The position numbers and the translations under genes were made by a program. Shown one piece after another: positions 8,053 through 17,353 of a stretch of 24,222 nt of DNA (the first letter of the stretch is position 1; the number at the start of each line of letters is the position of its first letter). The notes below the pieces were generated by a model. The model was not told where the DNA came from. It saw nothing but the letters and a program-made list of their open reading frames with translations, and ran no database searches. Location of the stretch: positions 1-24,222 of the forward strand of contig CAYUZY010000014.1 in the NCBI GenBank assembly GCA_964448645.1. Reading direction: 5' to 3'. This DNA comes from GCA-2719315 sp964448645 (GTDB lineage Bacteria; Bacteroidota; Bacteroidia; Flavobacteriales; Flavobacteriaceae).

Positions 8053-9117
8053 TTATTGAATGATTTCAGCAAACGTTTGCTGATCATCTATCCATTTATT
8101 AAATTCTTCTTCTGTTTCCACAATTATTTTCATTTGCATATTATAGTGTGAACCTCCACATATTTTATTACATAATAAAACATAATCAAAAACATATGGT
8201 TCAAGAGGTTCTTCTCCATTAGCGACTAGCTCTTTACTATTTTCTATCCTTATTTTATTTATTTTTTTAACCTTAGAAATTATATCTGGGTTTTGTCTCA
8301 TTTGCTCTGTAGTTGTAATAGGTGTAAATGCAAATTCAGTTATCATTCCTGGAACCAAGTTCATTTGAGCTCTAAAATGAGGCATGTAAGCCGAATGTAA
8401 AACATCTTGAGATCTCATTTTAAAAATAACTTCTCTTCCAACAGGTAAATGAAGTTCTTGTACTACAACGTCATCAAATCCATTAGGGTCTGTTGAATCA
8501 ATTCCAACTACGTTTCTACCATCAAAATCTTGTAAAAATCTAATATTGGCATCTCCTAAAACGCCATCTTCTCCAGCATATCTTGCTTTCCAATTAAACT
8601 GTTGACCATAAAGTTCAACCACTAAAGCATCATCATTTTCTTCTATTGTCATTATATCAGTCCAAGTATATAATCCAAATAAAATTAAAACTGCCAAAAC
8701 TATAGCAGGAATAACTGTCCATATCATTTCTAATTTGTCATTATCCGCATAAAAAAATGCTTTTCTTGATTTATTACCTCTGTATTTATATGAAAAATAA
8801 TGTAAAGCTCCTTGAGTTATTGTTTGAACAAAAAATATAATTGCAAATGATATCCACATTAAATTATCATAAGTACTTCCATGTTCAGAAGCTGCTTCAG
8901 GCAACAAAACATCTCCATAAGCTAAAAATGAATAAATAGTTAAAACGTAAAGAAAAATTAAAAAGGCAAACATCATTTTTCCATTAAAATCATTATCCTT
9001 ATCATCGGCTACTTGATTATTTGTTTTTTTGGTTTGGGATAATTCAAAAATCTTAGTTATTTGCCAAACTGAAATCGCAATAAGTATAAGGGCGGTAAAT
9101 ATGAAAAAATTGGTCAT
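8053..9117 (-). CDS. ctaC: Cytochrome c oxidase subunit II (CuA)
   Basis: Accepts electrons at the binuclear CuA centre and passes them to subunit I; membrane-anchored with a periplasmic cupredoxin domain. There are three hydrophobic segments (about 3-20, 49-68 and 86-106) plus the subunit-II helix EMIWTVIPAIVLAVLILFGL. CuA ligands are present: His in DVLHSAYMPHFR, then C-N-K-I-C-G-G-S-H-Y-N-M near residues 313-324. Position three of that motif is Lys, where the textbook motif CxExCGxxHxxM has Glu. No fused C-terminal cytochrome c domain is seen, so electrons probably arrive from an ACIII heme domain or a separate cytochrome. At 354 residues it is longer than mitochondrial subunit II because of the N-terminal helix and an insert around 275-300. 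It lies 13 bases after actF. Confidence 0.95.
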   Translation of the reverse strand: MTNFFIFTALILIAISVWQITKIFELSQTKKTNNQVADDKDNDFNGKMMFAFLIFLYVLTIYSFLAYGDVLLPEAASEHGSTYDNLMWISFAIIFFVQTITQGALHYFSYKYRGNKSRKAFFYADNDKLEMIWTVIPAIVLAVLILFGLYTWTDIMTIEENDDALVVELYGQQFNWKARYAGEDGVLGDANIRFLQDFDGRNVVGIDSTDPNGFDDVVVQELHLPVGREVIFKMRSQDVLHSAYMPHFRAQMNLVPGMITEFAFTPITTTEQMRQNPDIISKVKKINKIRIENSKELVANGEEPLEPYVFDYVLLCNKICGGSHYNMQMKIIVETEEEFNKWIDDQQTFAEIIQ

Positions 9118-9130
9118 CTATAAATTTAAA

Positions 9131-10456
9131 TTAATAATGATATTGTTCACTTTCTTTAATAAAAGGATCTCCCTTAGCCAAAAGTGGAGCCTTTGTTAAT
9201 TCATTAAAAACTATATATATAAATAGTCCAAAGAAAAATAAAAATGCACCTATTTCACTAGTACCTATGGACCATTGATCACCAACAGCAGAGGGCATAA
9301 TCATATTAAAAACATCAATATAATGACCAAGAACTATGACAATTCCCGTCATTACTATTATGTAGTTAACTCTCTTATAATCACTATTCATTAATATTAT
9401 CAGAGGGAAAATAAAGTTCATAACTAACATTCCAAAAAATGGAAGATTATAATCCTCAATTCTTGTCATAAAATAGGTTACCTCCTCTGGAATATTTGCG
9501 TACCAAATAAGCATAAATTGTGAAAACCACAAATAAGTCCAAAATATACTAATTGCAAACATAAATTTTCCTAAATCATGAATATGGCTATCATTTACAA
9601 AATCTAAATATCCATTATTTTTCAAATAAATAGTTATTAGTGCAATAACTGTAATTCCTGTAACAAACATACTAGCAAAAACATACCATCCAAATAATGT
9701 ACTAAACCAATGTGGGTCAATTGACATAACCCAATCCCAAGACATTATTGACTCAGTCACAAAATAAAAAACTAAAAATGCAGCTGAAATTCTAAAGTTT
9801 TTCTTGTGATTTGATATATCATTTGAAGGAGCTAAATCTTGTTTTAATGAAAACTTTCTTGAAAAATACCTATACAAAGTCCACCCTAAAAGAAAGAAAA
9901 TTGCTCTTGCAAAAAAGAAAGGTAAATTCAAATACCCAGACTTATTTCTTATAATCTCATCATGAGCTACAACTTCAGGATCCATCCAGATAAACAAATG
10001 ATTAAAGTGTAATCCAGACAGAACTAAAATCATTATTACAATAATTCCTCCTGGAAGTAGATATGCCGTTATACCTTCCATAACTCTATATAGAACTATT
10101 GGCCATCCTGCTTGAGCTGCTCTCTGAATAGCATAAAATGCTAATACTCCTAAAGAAATCATCATAAAAAAGAAAGCTGAAACATAGAGTGCGGCCCATG
10201 GTTTATTTTGTAATTTATGCAAAAGATGTTCTCCATGAGATGAATCATTTTCATGGCCTTGATCAGATAAGTGTTCCCCTGAAGAATGACCTTCTTCATG
10301 ATTTTCAGATTCTCCATGATGATCAACTGATGTCATCTCAATAGCTTCTTCAATTGTTGAAGGAGATGATAAAAATCCATAAGTAAGACCTAACAAACCT
10401 ATAAGCATACATGCTATAGAAAAAATTTTAAGTCTTTTAGGAAAAGTATACATCAT
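9131..10456 (-). CDS. actF: ACIII membrane subunit ActF (quinol:cytochrome c oxidoreductase)
   Basis: Polytopic subunit of alternative complex III, a homologue of ActC/NrfD-type membrane proteins. About ten hydrophobic segments are visible over 441 residues, starting with IACMLIGLLGLTYGFL and including the tryptophan-rich helix SIMSWDWVMSIDPHWFSTLF. Position is the main support: directly after the heme lipoprotein actE (2-base gap) and before ctaC (13-base gap), as in other flavobacterial ACIII operons. An unusual His/Glu/Ser-rich loop spans about residues 44-83 between the first and second helices. In the F. johnsoniae ACIII structure ActF sits beside ActC; its electron or proton role is less well defined. 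The start is ATG at 10454-10456. Confidence 0.92.
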   Translation of the reverse strand: MMYTFPKRLKIFSIACMLIGLLGLTYGFLSSPSTIEEAIEMTSVDHHGESENHEEGHSSGEHLSDQGHENDSSHGEHLLHKLQNKPWAALYVSAFFFMMISLGVLAFYAIQRAAQAGWPIVLYRVMEGITAYLLPGGIIVIMILVLSGLHFNHLFIWMDPEVVAHDEIIRNKSGYLNLPFFFARAIFFLLGWTLYRYFSRKFSLKQDLAPSNDISNHKKNFRISAAFLVFYFVTESIMSWDWVMSIDPHWFSTLFGWYVFASMFVTGITVIALITIYLKNNGYLDFVNDSHIHDLGKFMFAISIFWTYLWFSQFMLIWYANIPEEVTYFMTRIEDYNLPFFGMLVMNFIFPLIILMNSDYKRVNYIIVMTGIVIVLGHYIDVFNMIMPSAVGDQWSIGTSEIGAFLFFFGLFIYIVFNELTKAPLLAKGDPFIKESEQYHY

Positions 10457-10458
10457 CT

Positions 10459-11007
10459 TTATTTTTTTAATTTACCTCTTAGCTCCATAACATATTGGGA
10501 AATTTGCCAACGTTCTAATTTATTTATTTGTCCAGCATGAGATCCCATAGCATTTATACCATACATTAAGACGTGATAAACACTTCCAGGTGTAATTTCT
10601 CTATCAGCATAACTTGGAACGCCTAGATAAACTTCACGTTTCATTAAAATTCCTTGACCATCTCCTTTTGACCCGTGACATAAGGAACAATAAATCTCAT
10701 AAAGTTTTTTTCCGTTTTCTAAACTTTCTTTACTAACTTTAATTGGAGATAAGAGATTTAATTTTGCATTCTCATAACCTTCATTTGTGTCTTCATATTC
10801 GTAAGGTTCCCATCCCCTTGAGATTGTTCCCTCTACTGGTAATTGAGCTTCTATCCCATTAGCAAAAGCATCACTTTCAGAATATGTGTCATAACCTGCA
10901 GAATCATACATTTGAGGGAAAAATTGATAATTTGGTTTAGATGAATCAAAACACGAGACCATCATCAAGAATAAAAAAACTATATATATGTTTTTAATAT
11001 TTTTCAT
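10459..11007 (-). CDS. actE: ACIII monoheme c lipoprotein ActE
   Basis: Periplasmic monoheme cytochrome c subunit of alternative complex III, probably an electron exit toward the oxidase. I chose the ATG at 11005-11007 because it gives a compact lipoprotein signal (FLFLMMVSC, Cys19) and starts one base past the actD stop. An upstream in-frame ATG at 11040 would add 11 basic residues and overlap actD by 32 bases. In the 182-residue form the heme site is CSLCHG at 107-112, with candidate Met ligands in VLMYGINAMGSH (148 and 154). The N-terminal half has the SKPNYQFFPQMYDS segment seen in ActE relatives, then the GTISRGWEPYEY stretch. It lies in the middle of the actA-F gene order. Confidence 0.93.
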   Translation of the reverse strand: MKNIKNIYIVFLFLMMVSCFDSSKPNYQFFPQMYDSAGYDTYSESDAFANGIEAQLPVEGTISRGWEPYEYEDTNEGYENAKLNLLSPIKVSKESLENGKKLYEIYCSLCHGSKGDGQGILMKREVYLGVPSYADREITPGSVYHVLMYGINAMGSHAGQINKLERWQISQYVMELRGKLKK

Positions 11008-11008
11008 C

Positions 11009-11536
11009 TTATTCTGACTTTTCAACAATTTTAATTTCAATAGCTCCTGTTTTCTTGATTAAAGCTTTTAATTCTTTTTCATTTTTCCCTACTCCAATTT
11101 CAATTAAAAACTTATCATCAGTAGTTGATGGATAAGGATTTTCAGCTTTTTTAAATGGCCATAATCTACTCCTTAAATAAAATGTAATAACCATTAAATG
11201 AGCAGAAAAGAAAACCGTCATCTCAAACATAATTGGAACAAAAGCTGGCATATTAGCAACATATGAAAAACTAGGTTTACCGCCAATATTTTGAGGCCAA
11301 TCAGTTATCATCATATGGTTCATCATTAAAATAGAAACTATAAGACCAATACACCCATATATAAATGCCATTATAGCAATCCTTGTACCTTCAAGCCCTA
11401 AAGCTTTATCCAATCCATGAACAGGAAAAGGAGTATAAACCTCATCAATATGATGTTTTTTTGAAACAATTTCTTTAACTGCTCTTAAAAGCACATCATC
11501 ATCGTCGTAAAATGCATGAATTACTTTATCACTCAT
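11009..11536 (-). CDS. actD: ACIII subunit ActD (DUF3341 family)
   Basis: Small membrane subunit of alternative complex III; family role is structural and no cofactor motif is present. The 175 residues begin with a cytoplasmic-looking domain (HAFYDDDDVLLRAV, then the family hallmark YTPFPVHGLDKALGL around 34-48). Two membrane helices follow, about 51-75 and 94-119, separated by a short loop with the conserved NIGGKP, and then a hydrophilic tail. It overlaps the end of actC by four bases (ATGA arrangement), which suggests translational coupling, and is followed after one base by the actE start chosen here. Confidence 0.94.
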   Translation of the reverse strand: MSDKVIHAFYDDDDVLLRAVKEIVSKKHHIDEVYTPFPVHGLDKALGLEGTRIAIMAFIYGCIGLIVSILMMNHMMITDWPQNIGGKPSFSYVANMPAFVPIMFEMTVFFSAHLMVITFYLRSRLWPFKKAENPYPSTTDDKFLIEIGVGKNEKELKALIKKTGAIEIKIVEKSE

Positions 11537-12918
11537 TTTTTATCTCTTAATTTTTTATAATTATCTGCAGATGATTTTAAAATAGTTTTTACCTCTGCTT
11601 GAGCAATTACAGGAAAAGTCCTTGCGTAAAGCAAAAATAAAGAAAAGAAAAAACCAACAGTTCCAATAAATATTCCTATATCAATAAATGTTGGAGAAAA
11701 CATAGTCCAAGATGATGGTAAATAATCTCTATGAAGTGAAGTGACGATTATAACAAAACGTTCAAACCACATTCCAATATTAACAACTATAGATATTATA
11801 AATGAAAAAATTATACTTGTTCTTAATTTTTTAAACCACATAAGCTGAGGAGAAAAAACATTACATGTCATCATTGACCAATAAGCCCACCAATATGGAC
11901 CAGTCGCTCTATTTAAAAATGCATATTGTTCATACTCAACTCCGGAATACCATGCTATAAATAATTCAGTTATGTATGCTACCCCTACAATTGAACCTGT
12001 TATCATAATTACAATATTCATAAGTTCAATATGTTGAACAGTAATATAATCCTCAAGATGGCAAACTTTTCTCATTATTATCAGAAGAGTTTGCACCATA
12101 GCAAATCCGGAAAAAATTGCACCTGCAACAAAATAAGGAGGAAAAATTGTGGTATGCCAACCAGGTATAACTGAAGTTGCAAAGTCAAAGGATACGATGG
12201 TGTGAACTGATAAAACTAAAGGTGTTGCTAAACCAGCTAAAACAAGAGAAACCTCTTCAAACCTTTGCCAATCTTTTGCTCTTCCACTCCATCCAAAACT
12301 TACAAGACTATATATTTTCTTTTGAAAAGGAAGAACCGCCCTATCTCTTATCATTGCAAAATCAGGTAAAAGACCTGTCCACCAAAAAACTAGTGAAACA
12401 GTTAAATATGTAGATATTGCAAAAACATCCCATAAAAGTGGAGAATTAAAATTCACCCATAATGATCCAAAAGCATTTGGAATTGGTAACATCCAATAAC
12501 CAAGCCATGGTCTACCCATATGAATTAAAGGAAACAAGCCTGCTTGAATAACTGAAAAAATTGTCATAGCTTCAGCAGATCTATTAATACCCATTCTCCA
12601 TTTTTGTCTAAACAAAAGAAGTACTGCAGAAATTAATGTTCCAGCATGACCAATTCCAACCCACCAAACAAAATTAGTAATATCCCAGGCCCAACCTACT
12701 GTTTTATTTAAACCCCAAACTCCAATTCCAGTTGAAATAGTATAAATTATACAACCAACACCCCATAAAAAAGCTGAAAGCGAAATTCCAAAAACAATCC
12801 ACCATTGTTTATTTGCCTTACCTTCAATTGGAGCGGCAATATCAACAGAAACATCATGATAGGACTTATTTCCTATGACAAGAGGTTTTCTTATTGGAGC
12901 TTCATAATGAGATGCCAT
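11533..12918 (-). CDS. actC: ACIII membrane subunit ActC (NrfD/PsrC-like)
   Basis: Quinol-binding membrane subunit of alternative complex III, of the NrfD/PsrC family. Its 461 residues contain about ten hydrophobic helices. Recognisable stretches are the N-terminal YEAPIRKPLVIG, WGLNKTVGWAWDITNFVWWVGIGHAGTL (the helix carrying the conserved NFVWWVGIGHAG region), NRSAEAMTIF and HMGRPWLGYWMLPIPN. The last two are typical of polysulfide-reductase-like quinone subunits. It lies 16 bases after actB and overlaps actD by four bases. It most likely hands electrons from menaquinol to the Fe-S domain of ActB; the route is inferred from the family. Confidence 0.96.
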   Translation of the reverse strand: MASHYEAPIRKPLVIGNKSYHDVSVDIAAPIEGKANKQWWIVFGISLSAFLWGVGCIIYTISTGIGVWGLNKTVGWAWDITNFVWWVGIGHAGTLISAVLLLFRQKWRMGINRSAEAMTIFSVIQAGLFPLIHMGRPWLGYWMLPIPNAFGSLWVNFNSPLLWDVFAISTYLTVSLVFWWTGLLPDFAMIRDRAVLPFQKKIYSLVSFGWSGRAKDWQRFEEVSLVLAGLATPLVLSVHTIVSFDFATSVIPGWHTTIFPPYFVAGAIFSGFAMVQTLLIIMRKVCHLEDYITVQHIELMNIVIMITGSIVGVAYITELFIAWYSGVEYEQYAFLNRATGPYWWAYWSMMTCNVFSPQLMWFKKLRTSIIFSFIISIVVNIGMWFERFVIIVTSLHRDYLPSSWTMFSPTFIDIGIFIGTVGFFFSLFLLYARTFPVIAQAEVKTILKSSADNYKKLRDKK

Positions 12919-12934
12919 CTTATTTTATTTAATT

Positions 12935-15900
12935 TTAGGTTTCATCTATATTTCTAATTTTTGTTTGGTACATAACATTAGGCTTTGTACCAACAGCTTC
13001 TAATAAATGATACATTCTATCATTTTTCTTTAATTCGGAGACTTTACTTTCTTTATCATTAACATCACCAAAAACCATTGCACCTGTACTACAAGCATTA
13101 GAACATGCAGTATGAAACTCCCCATCTTTGATTTCTCTTCCCTCTAATTTTGCATCTAAAATAGTTTTCTGGGTCATTTGAATACAAAAAGAACATTTTT
13201 CCATAACTCCTCTAGACCTAACTACTACATCTGGATTTATAACCATTCTTCCTAAATCATCATTCATATGAAAATCAAACTCATCATTTCCATTATATAA
13301 GAACCAATTGAATCTTCTAACCTTATAAGGACAGTTATTAGCACAATACCTTGTTCCTACACATCTATTATATGCCATGTGGTTTTGCCCCTGTCTTCCA
13401 TGTGAAGTTGCAGCAACTGGACAAACAGTCTCACAAGGAGCATGATTACAATGTTGACACATTACTGGTTGAAAAGCTACTTGAGGATTTTCTGAAGCTT
13501 TTTCCATATCTCCAAGAACTGTTAAAGTATCTGATAATCCAGAAATTTCATCTTTAGTCTTGTTATCTTTTTCAAATGTGTTTTCTGAAGAATAATACCT
13601 GTCAATTCTAAGCCAATGCATATCCCTTGATTTTCTAACCTCTCTTTTTCCTACAACAGGAACATTATTTTCTGCATGACAAGCAATTACACAAGCACCA
13701 CAACCAGTGCATGAATTAAGGTCAATAGATAAATTAAAATGATGTCCTATTGATCTATCAAACTCATCATACATATCTACTTCTGGAGAACTAACCAAAG
13801 TCTCTATATGGTTTTTAGAAACCACAACAGGAGGATTCCAATATTTTTTATCCTTAGTATTAAAGACTTCTAAAGTAGTTTCTTTAAGAATGTCTCCTCT
13901 TCCCATTAAAGTATTATGAAGTTGAACACATGCAAATTCATGCATATCACTAATTGGATCAATATTAATTTCCTGAACTTTATCAAATTCATTATAAAAG
14001 TTAAATGCATTAACACCAACTTTCATTTCATCTTTTACTCCAATTGTTTTTCCATAACCAAAAGCCAATCCTACTGTACCTTCTGCTTGACCAGGCTGAA
14101 TAATTATAGGGACATTAATTGATTTATTCCCAACCTGTATCTTAGCATAACTTCCGTTTAATGCTCCATTTGAGGTATTCTCATTTTTAAGTCCAATTTC
14201 TTTTGCATCAACCATTGATACAGTTAAATAATTATCCCAAGTGACCCTTGTAATTGGATCAGGGAATTCTTGAAGCCATGGATTATTTGATTGCTGACCA
14301 TCCCCTATTCCAGTTTTAGAATATAAAATAAGTGAAAGCCCTTTATCTTTAAAGTTTGAATATTTAGAAACATCTAAAGAATAAGCGTCTTGATTTCTTT
14401 TCAAATTCAAAGAAATTTTCTTGGAAAAGTAGCCGTCATGAAGAGCTTTGTTCCATGAATTACTCTCTAAAACATTTTCATTCCAATATTCCTTGATATA
14501 TTCATAATAACTTATATTATTCTTGAGAAGCTTCAATAAAACATCCTGAAATTGATTAGTATCAAAAAGAGGGCGAATAGTTGGTTGAGTTAAAGTATAA
14601 TGACCATACTTTAATTGATAATCCCCCCAAGATTCTAATTGATGAGGAGTAGCAGCTAAATATTGAGATACAGATGAGGTTTCATCTTCCTTAGAAGAAA
14701 ATACAAGAGAAAATTTTAAAGAACTTATTAAATCTTTAAACTCAGACCCATTTGGAAGAGAATAAACTGGATTTAATCCAGAAATTATTAATCCTTTAAC
14801 TTCTCCAGATTTCATTTGGTCAACTAATTTTTTTACATCATTATTTTTTCCTTTTCTAATAAATCTTGGAGTATTAACATTAAAAGCTTTACTCTTTAAT
14901 ATTGAGTTTATTGCAAGGACAAGTCTTTGAGAATAATCATCATCAATTCCAGAAACTACAACAGAATTAGAAGGAGATTTATTTATTTTATTTAATATTT
15001 GATCTAATAACTTTTGATGATCTTTAGATAAGGAAATTGAAGTTTTTTTTCTGGCCAATTTAGAATATAACTTAAATAAGATGTTTTTTATGTCTGATGG
15101 TTTTAATGGGACTCTTTTATCAGCATTTGCTCCTGATAAAGACATATTAGATTCTAATTGAATATGCCAAGACATAGAATACTTTTTATTAGAATTCTTT
15201 TTATTAGGAATTCTACCCTTAGAATACCCTGACTCATAACCTCCTCCTTGCCAATCTCCTAAAATATCTGCATCAAAAGAAATAATATTACTTGCTATAG
15301 AAAAATCATAATCTGGCAATGCCCTTATGCCATATTCTTGTTCAAAAGCATTAAGTGCAGAATCTGATGAAATAGGATCGTAAACTACATGACTAATATT
15401 AGGATACAAATTCAAAAACTCTGAAATAATTTTTTCAGTTGATGGACTTGCTAATGAATTAGTCATAAGGACTACTTTATCTCCATCTTTACTTAATGAT
15501 TTTAAAGTTTTAGATATTTGATCATAAAAATCTCTCCAACTAATATCCTTACCCTTATATTTTGGCCCTTGAATTCTTAAAGAATCGTACAATGATAAAA
15601 CTGAAGCATTAACTCTAACATTTGCACATCCTAAATATGGGGTTTGATTATTATTTTGAACTTTAATTGGTCGACCCTCTCTAGTTTTAATTAATACACT
15701 AGCAAAATCATATCCATCAGCAATAGTAGTTGCATAATAGTTTGCAATTCCTGGAGTTATTTGTTCTGGTTGAATAACATATGGAACAGATTTAATAACC
15801 GGTCCTTCACACGCTGCTATAGTAGCAGCTGCTGTACTATATCCAAGATATTTTAAAAAGTCTCTCCTAGTATGACTATTATCTAATTGATCTTTATCTT

Positions 15901-16015
15901 TATTATAATCTACAGGTAATTTTGAAACGAATTCATCCTCATGAATCTTATTAATCTGCAGATTATTTGAATCAAGTTGATCAATATTTTTCCAATAAAT
16001 TTTATTCGTCTTCAT
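12935..16015 (-). CDS. actB: ACIII Fe-S subunit ActB (molybdopterin-like plus ferredoxin-like fusion)
   Basis: Large periplasmic electron-transfer subunit of alternative complex III. The 1026 residues combine two parts. The N-terminal part (about 80-730) resembles a molybdopterin oxidoreductase; in ACIII this part carries no Mo cofactor. The C-terminal part (about 750-1000) is an Fe-S domain with four Cys clusters: CTGCGACVIACH near 768-782, CQHCNHAPCETVCP near 852-866, CVGTRYCANNCPY near 883-897, and CSFC near 942 with the matching ACSNACSTGA near 970. ACIII family knowledge assigns three [4Fe-4S] and one [3Fe-4S] here. A twin-arginine signal (RRDFLKYLG from residue 50) runs into a lipobox, IAAC, with Cys69, so export by Tat and lipidation are likely; the 49-residue leader before RR is long. 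It starts six bases after actA. Confidence 0.97.
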   Translation of the reverse strand: MKTNKIYWKNIDQLDSNNLQINKIHEDEFVSKLPVDYNKDKDQLDNSHTRRDFLKYLGYSTAAATIAACEGPVIKSVPYVIQPEQITPGIANYYATTIADGYDFASVLIKTREGRPIKVQNNNQTPYLGCANVRVNASVLSLYDSLRIQGPKYKGKDISWRDFYDQISKTLKSLSKDGDKVVLMTNSLASPSTEKIISEFLNLYPNISHVVYDPISSDSALNAFEQEYGIRALPDYDFSIASNIISFDADILGDWQGGGYESGYSKGRIPNKKNSNKKYSMSWHIQLESNMSLSGANADKRVPLKPSDIKNILFKLYSKLARKKTSISLSKDHQKLLDQILNKINKSPSNSVVVSGIDDDYSQRLVLAINSILKSKAFNVNTPRFIRKGKNNDVKKLVDQMKSGEVKGLIISGLNPVYSLPNGSEFKDLISSLKFSLVFSSKEDETSSVSQYLAATPHQLESWGDYQLKYGHYTLTQPTIRPLFDTNQFQDVLLKLLKNNISYYEYIKEYWNENVLESNSWNKALHDGYFSKKISLNLKRNQDAYSLDVSKYSNFKDKGLSLILYSKTGIGDGQQSNNPWLQEFPDPITRVTWDNYLTVSMVDAKEIGLKNENTSNGALNGSYAKIQVGNKSINVPIIIQPGQAEGTVGLAFGYGKTIGVKDEMKVGVNAFNFYNEFDKVQEINIDPISDMHEFACVQLHNTLMGRGDILKETTLEVFNTKDKKYWNPPVVVSKNHIETLVSSPEVDMYDEFDRSIGHHFNLSIDLNSCTGCGACVIACHAENNVPVVGKREVRKSRDMHWLRIDRYYSSENTFEKDNKTKDEISGLSDTLTVLGDMEKASENPQVAFQPVMCQHCNHAPCETVCPVAATSHGRQGQNHMAYNRCVGTRYCANNCPYKVRRFNWFLYNGNDEFDFHMNDDLGRMVINPDVVVRSRGVMEKCSFCIQMTQKTILDAKLEGREIKDGEFHTACSNACSTGAMVFGDVNDKESKVSELKKNDRMYHLLEAVGTKPNVMYQTKIRNIDET

Positions 16016-16021
16016 AAAAAT

Positions 16022-17353
16022 TTAATAATGACATTTACCGCATTCTAAACCTCCCATTTGAGCTACAGTTAATTTTTCAACTCCATACTTTTTTGAGAGC
16101 TCTTCATGAATTTTTGTATAATATTCATTAGTCTCAACCTTTATATTTGATTCTCTATGACAATCAATACACCATCCCATTGTCAAAGGAGAATATTGAT
16201 ACATAATCTCCATCTCTTCAACAGGGCCATGACATTTTTGACATTGAATTTCTCCAATTTCTACATGCTGAGCATGATTAAAATAGACATGGTTTGGCAA
16301 ATTATGAATTCTTACCCATTTAACAGGTTGAGTTTCACCAGTATATTTTTGATTTTCTTCATCCCAACCAACTGCAGCATATAATTTTTTAATCTCTTTA
16401 GTGTAAAAATCTTTTGTATAACCATTTTCAATATCCTCCTCACCAGTATATTCGGAAATGTTTCTATGACAATTCATACAGACATTTAATGAGGGAATTC
16501 CTGAATGTTTAGATACTCTAGCTGATGAATGACAATATTTACAATCTATTTTATTTGTTCCTGAATGAATCTTATGAGAATAATGAATTGGTTGAACTGG
16601 CATATATCCTTGGTCTACTCCTATTTGCATCATGTAATCATATAAAAGATAAGTACTACTTAACAAAAATAAAATAACACTAACAAAAACTAAAAATTGA
16701 TTTTGAACAAAAGCCTTCCATATATTTATCCTTTTTTCCTTTGGTTCAGGAGATATTTCTACGCCACTAGCCTTAGCAATTTTTAATAAAGTCTTTTGAA
16801 CTAAAAATAGCATTACGACAAGTATAACAAGAACAAGTGTAAGAGCAGCTAAAATTAAATTATTTGAAAAGTCGTTTCCTTGAGCATTATTAACTGCAAT
16901 TGCAGAAGCAGCTGGAGCAGTTGAAAGTGGAGGAGTGTAATCTGTATAAGCTAAAATTTTATCAATATCTTCATTAGAGAATTGAGGAAAATTATTCATT
17001 ACAGATTTATTATATTCCTCATAAATTGCAACGGCTTGAGCATCTCCATCTTTAATCATTGCACTGCTGTTTTTAATCCAACTATACAACCATTCTCTAT
17101 CATACTTTTCTGTGACACCTTTTAAAGCAGGGCCAATTGATCTTTTTTTAAGTTTATGACATGCCGCACAATTTGCATTAAACAACTTTTTTCCCTCCTT
17201 AATTATTGGATCATCTTGACTGTATAAGTTTTGAAAAGAAAATAAAAACAGAAAACTTAAAGTGAGCAGAAAATATAAGAATGTTTCTTCTTTAAATTTT
17301 GTTATGAAATTTTTAATTAATTGCAAAAAATAAATTTTCAAAATCCTATGCAA
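16022..17353 (-). CDS. actA: ACIII multiheme cytochrome ActA with an added N-terminal monoheme c domain
   Basis: Multiheme c subunit of alternative complex III and first gene of the operon. Six CxxCH sites are visible. One is in an N-terminal cytochrome c-like domain (CAACH, residues 62-66, with KKRSIGPALKGV after it). Five are in the C-terminal pentaheme domain: CKYCH, CMNCH, CQKCH, CIDCH and CGKCH, at roughly 271, 294, 371, 397 and 440. A signal-like hydrophobic stretch (about 26-45, ending LYSQDD) and two membrane helices (about 163-190 and 215-240) place both heme domains outside the membrane. No ATG exists in frame: the longest reading starts at TTG 17351-17353, with other TTG codons at 17339-17341 and 17324-17326. 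The true N-terminus is therefore uncertain, and a perfect hairpin covers the first TTG. Confidence 0.93.
   Translation of the reverse strand: MHRILKIYFLQLIKNFITKFKEETFLYFLLTLSFLFLFSFQNLYSQDDPIIKEGKKLFNANCAACHKLKKRSIGPALKGVTEKYDREWLYSWIKNSSAMIKDGDAQAVAIYEEYNKSVMNNFPQFSNEDIDKILAYTDYTPPLSTAPAASAIAVNNAQGNDFSNNLILAALTLVLVILVVMLFLVQKTLLKIAKASGVEISPEPKEKRINIWKAFVQNQFLVFVSVILFLLSSTYLLYDYMMQIGVDQGYMPVQPIHYSHKIHSGTNKIDCKYCHSSARVSKHSGIPSLNVCMNCHRNISEYTGEEDIENGYTKDFYTKEIKKLYAAVGWDEENQKYTGETQPVKWVRIHNLPNHVYFNHAQHVEIGEIQCQKCHGPVEEMEIMYQYSPLTMGWCIDCHRESNIKVETNEYYTKIHEELSKKYGVEKLTVAQMGGLECGKCHY

Noticed and set aside
12935..16015. Active molybdenum oxidoreductase
   Set aside because: The Fe-S arrangement, Tat-lipoprotein start and neighbours identify ActB of ACIII, whose molybdopterin-like part is known to lack the cofactor.
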